A stretch of DNA of 7,174 bases from CAZGUX01 sp046160045 (GCA_046160045.1 JBJXGR010000304.1:1-7174), one strand, 5' to 3'. Shown: positions 1-6,111, numbered from the stretch's first letter. Notes: generated by a model from the sequence alone, not told the origin. Numbers and translations: made by a program.

Positions 1-9
1 AAGCGCGCC

Positions 10-57
10 GCGGCCTGAAAGGCCGCCCCACACGGGGTCGGAGACCGGCGCCACGGG
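10..57. repeat. Cluster of short perfect hairpins
   Basis: Three small palindromes follow one another. The first is GCGGCCT-GAA-AGGCCGC (10-26), the second CCCC-ACAC-GGGG (26-37) and the third GGTC-GGA-GACC (36-46). The last two overlap, so they are alternative rather than simultaneous folds. The stretch ends in CCACGGG, which shares the CACGGG core with repeats near 1254-1316 and 2593-2626. There is no coding signal here. It could be a REP-like intergenic element or the 3' end of a transcript from a gene left of the window. The palindromes are read directly; the role is not known. Confidence 0.45.
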
Positions 58-69
58 AAAAGAAAGGTT

Positions 70-100
70 GGCGGGCGAGAAAAAGCCCGCCATTTTTATT
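70..100 (+). terminator. Rho-independent terminator-like stem-loop
   Basis: A perfect 7-bp GC stem, GGCGGGC (70-76) and GCCCGCC (85-91), encloses the loop GAGAAAAA and is followed by the T-rich tract ATTTTTATT. This is the classical intrinsic terminator layout. It probably ends a transcript entering from the left. It also shows that the possible TTG start at 68 is not real, because the first 16 codons of that longer frame would consist of this hairpin. Confidence 0.6.
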
Positions 101-115
101 TGGAGAGGTAGGGAA

Positions 116-622
116 ATGCAGAAGAACGTAAAACGAATCAAGCCGTGCGCGGTGTGCCGGCGCGAAGCGAGGGAAGGGATCGAGCGGGCGGTGCTCCGGG
201 GCGAGTCCGTGCGGATGATCGCGGGACGGTTCACGGTGTCACCGTGGGCGGTGCAGCGCCACAAGAAGAATCACCTGGCCGGGGAGATGGCGTCGGCGCT
301 TAAAGAACAGAGCGGGCAGCGGATGAGTTGGCTGATGGAAGAGTGGCACGTGCTGCGGAGCGAGACGGCCGCGCTGGACGTGGAGTTGCGGGAGCAGAAG
401 AAGCCGGAAGCGCGGCTGAAGGTGCTGGCGTTCCGGAGCCGCCTGATCGACCAGGGACGGAAGTTGGAGGAGACGCTGCCGCGGATGCCAGAGTGGAAGC
501 AGACGGCGGAGTACCAGGAGGCGCGCGCGAAGATGATCCGGCTGATGTCGGAAGATCCGGCGGCGTACCGGAAGTTCGTGGAAGTGCTGGAGCGGTTGGA
601 GGACCAAGAGAAAGCGGCATAA
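116..622 (+). CDS. Small zinc-finger/HTH DNA-binding-like protein, copy 1
   Basis: A 168-residue protein of unknown function. The start is ATG 116, preceded by the purine-rich GGAGAGGTAGGGAA. The upstream TTG 68 is rejected because it would translate a terminator hairpin. Near the N-terminus is Cys11-x2-Cys14. A helix-turn-helix-like segment (about 29-50, with RMIAGRFTVSPWAVQRH) ends in His49-x3-His53, so the two Cys and two His could bind one zinc ion. Residues 55-120 are charged and helical, with a probable coiled coil (WLMEEW to GRKLEETLP), and the C-terminus is also helical. The pattern C-x2-C, then an HTH, then H-x3-H is known from many small phage, plasmid and island proteins, some near terminases, but no terminase or replication gene is visible here. 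DNA binding is inferred. A second copy follows 28 bp after the stop codon. Confidence 0.75.
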   Translation: MQKNVKRIKPCAVCRREAREGIERAVLRGESVRMIAGRFTVSPWAVQRHKKNHLAGEMASALKEQSGQRMSWLMEEWHVLRSETAALDVELREQKKPEARLKVLAFRSRLIDQGRKLEETLPRMPEWKQTAEYQEARAKMIRLMSEDPAAYRKFVEVLERLEDQEKAA

Positions 623-1175
623 CGCTCACGATGCCAGGGAAACCGGAACCATGGTCTTTGACCCCGATCGCCCGGAAAACAACGCAGTGGCGAAGCCGTG
701 CGCGATGTGCCGGCACGAAGCGAGGGAAGGGATCGAGCGGGCGGTGCTTCGGGGCGAGTCGGTGCGGATGATCGCGGGGCGGTTCACGGTGTCGCCGTGG
801 GCGGTGCAGCGGCACAAGAAGAATCACCTGGCCGGGGAGATGGCGTCGGCGCTCAAGGAACAGAGCGGGCAGGGGATGAGTTGGCTGATGGAAGAGTGGC
901 ACGTGCTGCGGAGCGAGACGGCCGCGCTGGACGCGGAGTTGCGGGAGCAGAAGAAACCGGAAGCACGATTGAAGGTGCTGGCGTTCCGGAGCCACCTGAT
1001 CGACCAGGGGCGAAAGTTGGAGGAGACGCTGCCGCGGATCCGCAAGTGGAAGCAGACGGCGGAGTATCAGGAAGCGCGGGCGAAGATGATCCGGCTGATG
1101 TCGGAAGACCCGGCGGCATACCGGAAGTTCGTGGAAGTGCTGGAGCGGTTGGAGGACCAGGAGAAGGCGGCGTAG
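140..1175 (+). repeat. Tandem direct duplication, units 140-622 and 693-1175
   Basis: Two 483-bp units lie in the same orientation 553 bp apart. Hand alignment gives 31 mismatches and no gaps, about 94% identity. Similarity begins sharply at AAGCCGTGC and ends at the stop codons (TAA in one, TAG in the other); the flanks on both sides do not match. The unit is therefore the protein domain itself, not a segment with its promoter. Confidence 0.9.
651..1175 (+). CDS. Small zinc-finger/HTH DNA-binding-like protein, copy 2
   Basis: A 174-residue tandem paralogue of the preceding gene. From the residues KPCA onward it matches copy 1 over 160 residues with eight substitutions (about 95%). It keeps the putative ligands Cys17, Cys20, His55 and His59, the HTH segment (about 35-56) and the helical tail. 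Only the first 14 residues differ. ATG 651 has a weak Shine-Dalgarno-like CAGGGA about ten bases upstream, but it sits in a motif that recurs in noncoding DNA at 2577-2593, so the in-frame GTG 687 is a real alternative start. With a 28-bp gap the two genes could be co-transcribed. Most nucleotide differences are synonymous (about 21 against 9), which suggests that both copies have been selected for protein function. A small stem-loop, GTCGG-AAC-CCGAC (1177-1189), follows the stop but has no T tract. Confidence 0.75.
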   Translation: MVFDPDRPENNAVAKPCAMCRHEAREGIERAVLRGESVRMIAGRFTVSPWAVQRHKKNHLAGEMASALKEQSGQGMSWLMEEWHVLRSETAALDAELREQKKPEARLKVLAFRSHLIDQGRKLEETLPRIRKWKQTAEYQEARAKMIRLMSEDPAAYRKFVEVLERLEDQEKAA

Positions 1176-1253
1176 AGTCGGAACCCGACACCAGTAACAA
1201 GCGGGCCACCGTGCAAACAGATCCGTTGATTGAAAACCTGCAAAGGGGTTACT

Positions 1254-1316
1254 GTCACGGGTTTCGTCAGTCACGGGTTTCTCCCTGTCACGGGTTTCTC
1301 CGGGTTTCCCGGGTTT
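1254..1316. repeat. Short direct repeats, GTCACGGGTTTC array
   Basis: GTCACGGGTTTC occurs exactly at 1254-1265, 1270-1281 and 1287-1298, a spacing of 16 and 17 bp. Two shorter GGGTTT copies follow at 1302 and 1311. The array fills the spacer between the second small gene and the DUF4062 gene. The spacing is too short and the copies too degenerate for CRISPR. Related sequence lies on the other side of the DUF4062 gene: ACTGTCCCGGATTTCG at 2641 matches ACTGTCACGGGTTTCG at 1251 at 14 of 16 bases. Confidence 0.75.
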
Positions 1317-1343
1317 GTCTTCCCTTCGGCTTCCGGTGTTGAG

Positions 1344-1360
1344 GCGGTCGGAGGCCTCTC
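1344..1360. repeat. Left copy of 17-bp direct repeat flanking the DUF4062 gene
   Basis: GCGGTCGGAGGCCTCTC here and GCGGCCGGAGGCCTCTC at 2551-2567 agree at 16 of 17 bases and are identical over the last 12. Both contain the perfect palindrome GAGGCCTC. The two copies are 1,207 bp apart and enclose the whole DUF4062 gene. They could be the ends of an integrated unit or two members of a dispersed repeat family. Confidence 0.7.
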
Positions 1361-1390
1361 TAGACATTCCTTGGCGGGTCGACTTACGAT
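1361..1390 (+). promoter_or_regulatory. Possible sigma-70-type promoter for the DUF4062 gene
   Basis: TAGACA (1361-1366) and TACGAT (1385-1390) are 18 bp apart and resemble -35 and -10 boxes. Transcription would start around 1397, almost at the GTG 1399 start codon. This would give a leaderless or nearly leaderless message and fits the absence of a Shine-Dalgarno sequence. It is a match by eye only. Confidence 0.25.
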
Positions 1391-1398
1391 AGACATGC

Positions 1399-2412
1399 GT
1401 GGACAAACGCTTTCAAGTATTCGTGAGCTCCACCTACGAAGACCTGCGTGAGGAACGTGCTGCTGTCATCAGCGCTTTGCTTCAACTGGATTGCTTCCCA
1501 GCAGGAATGGAATTGTTCCCAGCCGCTGACGACGATTCGTTGACCTTGATCAAGAGCGTAATCGATGATTCTGACTACTACCTCATCATCGTCGGAGGAC
1601 GTTACGGCACATTGGAGGGGTCCAGCGCCAAAAGTTATACACACCTGGAATATGAGTACGCCCTGTCGTCAGGTAAGCCGACAATTGCGCTCCTCCACTC
1701 GAATCCTGGCAGCCTACCAGCCGACAAGACGGAAGGCACGGACGAGGGCCGGAAGCGATTCAACGATTTTCGAGAAGAATTGCGAAGGAAAAATTGCAGA
1801 CATTGGAGTGACCGCAGTGAACTCACTGCCGCTGTATTTACTGGAGTGCAACATCTCAAGAGAACCCGTCCTGCAGTTGGATGGACCAAGGCGACAGGCT
1901 CGACCGACGACAAGCTAAAGGACGAATTATTACAGGCCCGACGCGAAATGGCCGAGCTGGCTAGGGAATTGGAGGAGGTGAGACGCCAGAATCCGCCCCC
2001 AGGAGCGGAAGGACTGGCCCGCGGAGCCGAACTCACCACACTTGCGATCGAATTCCCGGAAGGCAAGGTTTGCACCTTTTACGTTCGCTGGGAGCAGATC
2101 ATTAGGAGTGTCCTTCCACAAACTCTTGGCGCTGGCGCTGACGAACGGACGGTGGCATCCACGTTAACTTCGCTGGCTCGTGAGAACTTCACCGTTGGAT
2201 TGAGTTCGCCTACCCCTGCAGACTGGGAACACCCCATACTATCCCGTAGCTCGTTTGGCAAAGTTATCAACCAGATGTTGGCCCTTGGACTAATTGTGGG
2301 GACGCAACGGCCCGAATCGCCGGAAACGATCTGGCGAGCAACTCCTTACGGTGCTCAGGAGGGCTGCCGCCAGGTGGCCGAGAGAGCAGATCCGGAAAGC
2401 GATAGCGACTGA
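1399..2412 (+). CDS. DUF4062 domain protein with winged-helix-like C-terminus
   Basis: A 337-residue protein starting at GTG 1399, without a clear Shine-Dalgarno. Residues 4-100 are a DUF4062 domain: FVSSTYEDLREER (8-20), GMELFPA (36-42), DDSDYYLIIVGGRYG (56-70) and SYTHLEYEYA (79-88). DUF4062 has a TIR/nucleoside-deoxyribosyltransferase-like fold. The Glu residues of the last motif sit where such enzymes keep a catalytic Glu, but enzyme activity here is inference. Residues about 168-198 form a charged coiled coil. Residues 210-325 match the C-terminal region usual in short DUF4062 proteins, with FGKVINQMLALGLI (286-299) and WRATPYG (312-318), which looks like a winged helix. There is no STAND NTPase, signal peptide or membrane segment. 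DUF4062 is often the N-terminal module of larger conflict or defence proteins; this is the short stand-alone form. No partner gene is adjacent. The gene looks more AT-rich than its neighbours (a sample 60-base line is 52% GC against 60% in the preceding gene), which fits transfer. Confidence 0.85.
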   Translation: MDKRFQVFVSSTYEDLREERAAVISALLQLDCFPAGMELFPAADDDSLTLIKSVIDDSDYYLIIVGGRYGTLEGSSAKSYTHLEYEYALSSGKPTIALLHSNPGSLPADKTEGTDEGRKRFNDFREELRRKNCRHWSDRSELTAAVFTGVQHLKRTRPAVGWTKATGSTDDKLKDELLQARREMAELARELEEVRRQNPPPGAEGLARGAELTTLAIEFPEGKVCTFYVRWEQIIRSVLPQTLGAGADERTVASTLTSLARENFTVGLSSPTPADWEHPILSRSSFGKVINQMLALGLIVGTQRPESPETIWRATPYGAQEGCRQVAERADPESDSD

Positions 2413-2550
2413 ACATTGGACGCCGTCTATTTTGTCGTCCTTCCTCTCTTCGGATTGGCCGGAGATCAGACGACCTCGGGAGACGCAGAGTGTCCAGAAA
2501 TCGGGAAAATTGGCGTCGAAGACCTGAACTGCAATTCGGACTGGGCTGCC

Positions 2551-2567
2551 GCGGCCGGAGGCCTCTC
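2551..2567. repeat. Right copy of 17-bp direct repeat flanking the DUF4062 gene
   Basis: This is the partner of 1344-1360, with one mismatch at the fifth base. It begins 138 bp after the DUF4062 stop codon and is joined directly to the motif at 2568-2593. Confidence 0.7.
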
Positions 2568-2593
2568 GCGAAATTAGAACCTTGGTCTTTGAC
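2568..2593. repeat. Recurring motif GAACCnTGGTCTTTGAC, second copy
   Basis: This 26-bp stretch matches 637-662 at 21 positions; the last 17 bases (2577-2593 against 646-662) match at 16. In the first copy the motif supplies the possible ATG start of the second small gene; here the same place reads TTG and no gene follows. A dispersed noncoding repeat is the simplest reading. Confidence 0.6.
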
Positions 2594-2626
2594 ACGGGCC
2601 ATCACGGGCCATCGACACGGGCCATC
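2593..2626. repeat. Three direct copies of CACGGGCCATC
   Basis: Exact 11-base copies lie at 2593-2603, 2603-2613 and 2616-2626, so the first two share a base and the third is offset by 3 bp. The array begins at the last base of the GAACCnTGGTCTTTGAC motif. It shares the CACGGG core with the array at 1254-1316. Function is unknown. Confidence 0.75.
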
Positions 2627-2740
2627 CCGGACCGGCTTTCACTGTCCCGGATTTCGGGCCCGAACACAATCAAGCCGCTTGTACTACGGGTACTAGGGCG
2701 TCCCGACAAGCAGAATCGCGGCAGGCACGGCGTCAAAGGA

Positions 2741-2769
2741 TTGTACCGGATCGCCATTTGTGGTAGTTT
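2741..2769 (+). promoter_or_regulatory. Possible sigma-70-type promoter for the secreted protein gene
   Basis: TTGTAC (2741-2746) and TAGTTT (2764-2769) are separated by 17 bp. A start near 2776 would give a leader of about 33 bases containing the strong GGAGG at 2797-2801. It was found by eye and not tested against background. Confidence 0.3.
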
Positions 2770-2796
2770 CGAGCACCGAAGTCTTTTCTTAACTGT

Positions 2797-2801
2797 GGAG
2801 G
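2797..2801 (+). promoter_or_regulatory. Strong ribosome binding site GGAGG deciding a GTG start
   Basis: GGAGG lies 7 bases before GTG 2809. Translation from there begins with a typical signal peptide, so this site fixes the start of the secreted multidomain protein despite the non-ATG codon. Confidence 0.75.
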
Positions 2802-2808
2802 TAGGCTC

Positions 2809-5800
2809 GTGCGGAACTCCATTCCGTTGTTGCTGCTCACGTTCATCTTCGGCGCGGCTCTCTTGATGTTATGTGGTGCGAGTCTGGCGGCGCAGGAGCC
2901 CGACTGGACGCAGAAGAACCCAGCAGCCAGCCCATCAGCGCGGTGGGGGCACACCATGGCCTATGATGCGGCGCGTAAGCAGGTGGTCCTGTTCGCGGGC
3001 TCGGACTCGACCGGCTACCGCAACGATACGTGGGTCTGGGACGGGATGAACTGGACACAGAAGACGCCACCAAACAGCCCACCGCTGCGGTCCTGTCAAG
3101 CGATGGCTTACGACACTGCCCGTAGGGAGGTCGTCCTGTTCGGCGGTTATGACAGTGATAGTGCCGCCCGCGACCGTAACGACACGTGGGTTTGGGACGG
3201 GACGAACTGGACGCAGAAAACCCCGGCGACCAACCCACCAGGGTACCAGTGTCCTGTGATGGTCTATGATGAAGCTCGCGCACAGGTGGTCCTATTTGAA
3301 AGCTACGTCGACCGCGCCACGTGGGTTTGGGACGGGACAAACTGGAAACAGAAGGACCCAGCAAACAACCCCCCAGGTCGCGTTTTTGCCACAATGGCCT
3401 ACGATGCGGTCCACATGCAGGTGCTCCTGTTCGGAGGCATTCGCAACGGCGTCGGCGTCAACGACATGTGGGTCTGGGACGGCATAAACTGGACACAGAA
3501 GAGCTCAGCGAACAGCCCGCCGCCGCGCTCGGGGCCGGCGATGGCCTACGACGCGGCAAGTGAGCAGGTGGTTCTGTTCGGAGGCGTTGTCGGCAATAGT
3601 GGCCAAAACGACACCTGGGTCTGGGACGGGACTGACTGGACACAGAAGCACCCAGTGAACAACCCCCAACGGCGCGTTCATCCCGAAATGGCCTACGATG
3701 CGGCGCGCGGGCAGGTGGTCCTGTTCGGAGGCTTCAACAATAACGACACGTGGGTCTGGCCCGCCGACACAGTGACCGCGGCCCCGCCCTCGATTAGCGG
3801 GATTTCGCCCAATCCGGTGCCGGGCTTGGATAGCCTGCAGACGATCACAATTAACGGCAGCGGATTTGTTTCCGGAGCTACGGTGACGCTTACGAGTCTC
3901 GGGCAGACGTTCCCGATTCCGGCGAGCCGGACGACGTTCGTCAATGCGAACCGGATTCAGATCTTGGCGAACGTCACGACCACGGCGGCCAGTTGGACGG
4001 CAAGGGTAACGAATCCCAGCGGTTCGGCCTCCAATATCTGGACCTTCACGGTATCCGCGCCCGCGGCTCCGCCCTCGATCAACGGGATCTCGCCCAATCC
4101 GGTGCCAGGCTCGGACAGCTTGCAGACGATCACCATCAACGGAAGCGGCTTCGTTTCCGGAGCCACGGTGACGCTTACGAGTCTGGGGCAGACGTTCCCG
4201 ATTCCGGCGAATCGCACGACGTTCGTGAATGCGAACCAGATTCAAATCTCGGCGAACGTCACGACTACAGCAGCCAGTTGGACGGCGCAGGTTACGAATC
4301 CCAACGGTTCGGCCTCCAATATCTGGACTTTCACGGTAACCGCGCCCGCGGCTCCGCCCTCGATCAACGGGATCTCGCCCAATCCGGTGCCAGGCTCGGA
4401 CAGCTTGCAGACGATTACCATCAACGGAAGCGGCTTCGTTTCCGGAGCCACGGTGACGCTCACGAGCCTGGGGCAGACGCTCCCAATTCCGGCGAACCGC
4501 ACGACGTTCGTGAATGCGAACCAGATTCAGATCTCTGCAAACGTCACGACCACGGCGGCCAGTTGGACGGCGCAGGTTAACAATCCAAACGGCTCGGCCT
4601 CCAATAGCGCGACTTTCACGGTGACAGCGCCCGCCTCCACGGGTAACCCCGCCATTCAATCGAGTCCGGCTTCAGCTAATCAGGGGACGACGTTTCAAAT
4701 CACCGGAACAGGGTTCACCCCCTACGGAGCCGTCAGGCGATTTGTTCAGGCACCCGGCGGCAGTATCCAGGAAATCGGAGCGATCAGCGCGGATGCTTCG
4801 GGGCGGTTCTCATGGTCCTGGGTCCCGACGTGCGCGGAGGCGCCCGGTTCGTGGCTGGAATGGACGATTGACGTTACGAAGAACCTGCCCACCAATCAAA
4901 CGACGCAGAACGTGACGGCAGCGTCGAGTTGTACAACCCCGGTATCGATTCAAAGCAGTCCTTCCGCAGGACCACAAGGCACCACATTCACGATCACTGG
5001 ATCTGGGTTCACACCGAATGGTACCGTTCGTCGACTCATGACCGCACCGGGCCAAGGACAGCAGGAGATTGGTTCGATACGAGCCGATGTCTCCGGAAAC
5101 ATCAATTGGCCCTACACCAGCACCTGTCAGGACGCGCCGGGCACATGGACGCTATCGGCAATCGATGTAGGGAAGAACCGTCCAAGCAATCCGGTCACTC
5201 AGATCATTTCGGCCCAAGCAAGCTGTAGTGCACAGGCAGGACTCACCGATCATGCGGATCTCGTGAGCGAAGAGGTTCCCAACGGAACTTCGGTTGCTGC
5301 TGGGAGTGCGTTCACCAAACGGTGGACCTTGCGAAATACAGGGACAACCACCTGGAATTCAACGTACGAGCTGGAGTTCATTGCCGGAGACGAAGGCTGT
5401 TCGCGCACACCTATCGTTATCACTCAGTCTGTTGCGCCGAACCAGACTTATACATTCTCAATTGCCTGCAACGCTCCGAGGGTGCCGGGCGAGGCCAAGC
5501 AGGTCTGGCATCTGACCGGGCCGAATGGAACCGTCCCTATCGGTCGTTCCCTTACGATTTGGGTCCTGATCAACGTGCCCAGTGCGCCTACTCGCCTATT
5601 GGTCCAGCCCGCAATGCTCCACTTTCAGTATCTGACCGGCGTGGCGGGTCCGGTTCCCCCTCAGTCCTTGGAAATTCGCAGTACAGCAATGGATATCCCG
5701 TATTCGGTCGAGGCGACTACCTTATCGGGTGGCGCCTGGCTCGTACTTCAACACACAGGCTTGTCAACTCCCGGTTCGTTAACCGTTGGCGTCTTACAAA

Positions 5801-6111
5801 CACCACCTGTAGGGGAATATCAGGGCACCATCCGGATTACCTCCGGGTCGGCGTCCACCGTCACACTACCAGTCACGCTTAGGCTGGGTAAAGAAATAAC
5901 CTTTACATCTGCTGGCACGATGTGTTATCACGTTGGGTATGGACGCCGATGCCCAACTCAGTCAGTACTTTGCGGGCATGTGGCCGCATTTGGACGAACA
6001 CGCTCGTCGGCTGGTGGCCGCCAGCAAAGCTGTGGAACTGGGGTATGGTGGCATTTCGCGTGTGAGCCGCGCGTGTGGCCTGTCGCGTGTCACGTTGACC
6101 AAGGGCGTTGA
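2809..6111 (+). CDS. Secreted kelch/IPT/NBR1-like multidomain protein, 3' end replaced by IS sequence
   Basis: The open frame is 1100 residues; about 1025 belong to the original gene. Residues 1-28 are a signal peptide (hydrophobic core 6-22, probable cleavage near SLAA). Residues 33-318 hold six kelch-like repeats (Trp at 33, 82, 134, 179, 228 and 277; pattern MAYDAA..QVVLFGG....NDTWVWDG), probably one beta-propeller. Three 95-residue IPT/TIG-like units begin at 326, 421 and 516. Two 98-residue units (about 615-708 and 713-806) each carry a Cys pair (675/708 and 773/806). Residues 812-922 resemble the NBR1-type Ig-like domain (WTLRNTGTTTW at 839-849; Cys864 and Cys887 may pair). Residues 927-1024 are BACON-like. 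The residues after 1025 are translated from the IS in a frame that is not the transposase frame. A role in binding surface polymers or proteins is inferred; no catalytic domain is visible. The product is probably truncated compared with the ancestral gene. Confidence 0.85.
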   Translation: MRNSIPLLLLTFIFGAALLMLCGASLAAQEPDWTQKNPAASPSARWGHTMAYDAARKQVVLFAGSDSTGYRNDTWVWDGMNWTQKTPPNSPPLRSCQAMAYDTARREVVLFGGYDSDSAARDRNDTWVWDGTNWTQKTPATNPPGYQCPVMVYDEARAQVVLFESYVDRATWVWDGTNWKQKDPANNPPGRVFATMAYDAVHMQVLLFGGIRNGVGVNDMWVWDGINWTQKSSANSPPPRSGPAMAYDAASEQVVLFGGVVGNSGQNDTWVWDGTDWTQKHPVNNPQRRVHPEMAYDAARGQVVLFGGFNNNDTWVWPADTVTAAPPSISGISPNPVPGLDSLQTITINGSGFVSGATVTLTSLGQTFPIPASRTTFVNANRIQILANVTTTAASWTARVTNPSGSASNIWTFTVSAPAAPPSINGISPNPVPGSDSLQTITINGSGFVSGATVTLTSLGQTFPIPANRTTFVNANQIQISANVTTTAASWTAQVTNPNGSASNIWTFTVTAPAAPPSINGISPNPVPGSDSLQTITINGSGFVSGATVTLTSLGQTLPIPANRTTFVNANQIQISANVTTTAASWTAQVNNPNGSASNSATFTVTAPASTGNPAIQSSPASANQGTTFQITGTGFTPYGAVRRFVQAPGGSIQEIGAISADASGRFSWSWVPTCAEAPGSWLEWTIDVTKNLPTNQTTQNVTAASSCTTPVSIQSSPSAGPQGTTFTITGSGFTPNGTVRRLMTAPGQGQQEIGSIRADVSGNINWPYTSTCQDAPGTWTLSAIDVGKNRPSNPVTQIISAQASCSAQAGLTDHADLVSEEVPNGTSVAAGSAFTKRWTLRNTGTTTWNSTYELEFIAGDEGCSRTPIVITQSVAPNQTYTFSIACNAPRVPGEAKQVWHLTGPNGTVPIGRSLTIWVLINVPSAPTRLLVQPAMLHFQYLTGVAGPVPPQSLEIRSTAMDIPYSVEATTLSGGAWLVLQHTGLSTPGSLTVGVLQTPPVGEYQGTIRITSGSASTVTLPVTLRLGKEITFTSAGTMCYHVGYGRRCPTQSVLCGHVAAFGRTRSSAGGRQQSCGTGVWWHFACEPRVWPVACHVDQGR
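3784..4638 (+). repeat. Three 285-bp tandem repeats encoding IPT/TIG-like units
   Basis: Units are 3784-4068, 4069-4353 and 4354-4638. Units 2 and 3 differ at 23 of 285 bases by hand count (about 92%), and only one difference falls in the first 105 bases, while unit 1 is visibly more diverged. Units 2 and 3 thus look like a later duplication, or have been evened out in their first third by recombination. Such repeats can change number by slippage or unequal exchange. Confidence 0.85.
5879..5881. repeat. Probable target site duplication TTA, left copy
   Basis: TTA directly precedes the left inverted repeat, and TTA at 7172-7174 directly follows the right one. A 3-bp direct repeat can arise by chance, so confidence is limited. 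Position 7174 is also the last base of the window, so a longer duplication could not be seen. Confidence 0.5.
5882..5907 (+). repeat. Left terminal inverted repeat of the IS
   Basis: It matches the reverse complement of 7146-7171 at 21 of 26 bases, with mismatches at positions 4, 6, 12, 13 and 19. It contains a nested palindrome, GTAAAG (5888-5893) and CTTTAC (5901-5906) around a 7-base loop, probably part of the transposase binding site. Confidence 0.8.

Larger units (their letters stand above)
2413..2808. other. 396-bp spacer without a credible gene, rich in repeats
   Basis: No frame here shows a convincing protein. Reading frames crossing it are out-of-frame continuations from the DUF4062 gene or translate repeats. 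In order it holds about 140 bp of unremarkable sequence, the right copy of the 17-bp direct repeat (2551-2567), a motif shared with 637-662, three copies of CACGGGCCATC, a short duplication of GTACTA (2681 and 2690), and a possible promoter for the next gene. No clear intrinsic terminator for the DUF4062 gene was found. Confidence 0.7.

Noticed and set aside
68..115. TTG start extending the first small protein by 16 residues
   Set aside because: The extension is encoded by a terminator-like hairpin, while ATG 116 has a purine-rich ribosome binding site and gives a normal N-terminus.
116..1175. Phage terminase small subunits
   Set aside because: The Cys-x2-Cys and HTH layout resembles proteins found near terminases, but no large subunit, portal or other phage gene is present, so the name is not supported.
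1254..1316. CRISPR array
   Set aside because: The repeats are about 12 bases with 4-5 base gaps, with no spacers of normal size and no cas genes.
300..1406. Long minus-strand open frame of 368 codons opposite the two small genes
   Set aside because: It is a shadow of the duplicated GC-rich genes: it is Arg/Pro/Ser-rich, lacks family motifs, and covers spacer repeats.
2294..2866. Small + strand frames across the spacer before the secreted protein gene
   Set aside because: They overlap the DUF4062 gene or translate repeats such as CACGGGCCATC, and none has a recognisable domain or good start.
3505..4659. Minus-strand open frame of 384 codons opposite the kelch/IPT region
   Set aside because: It is an Arg-rich antisense reading of a repeat-encoding gene; its internal repeats only mirror the + strand repeats.
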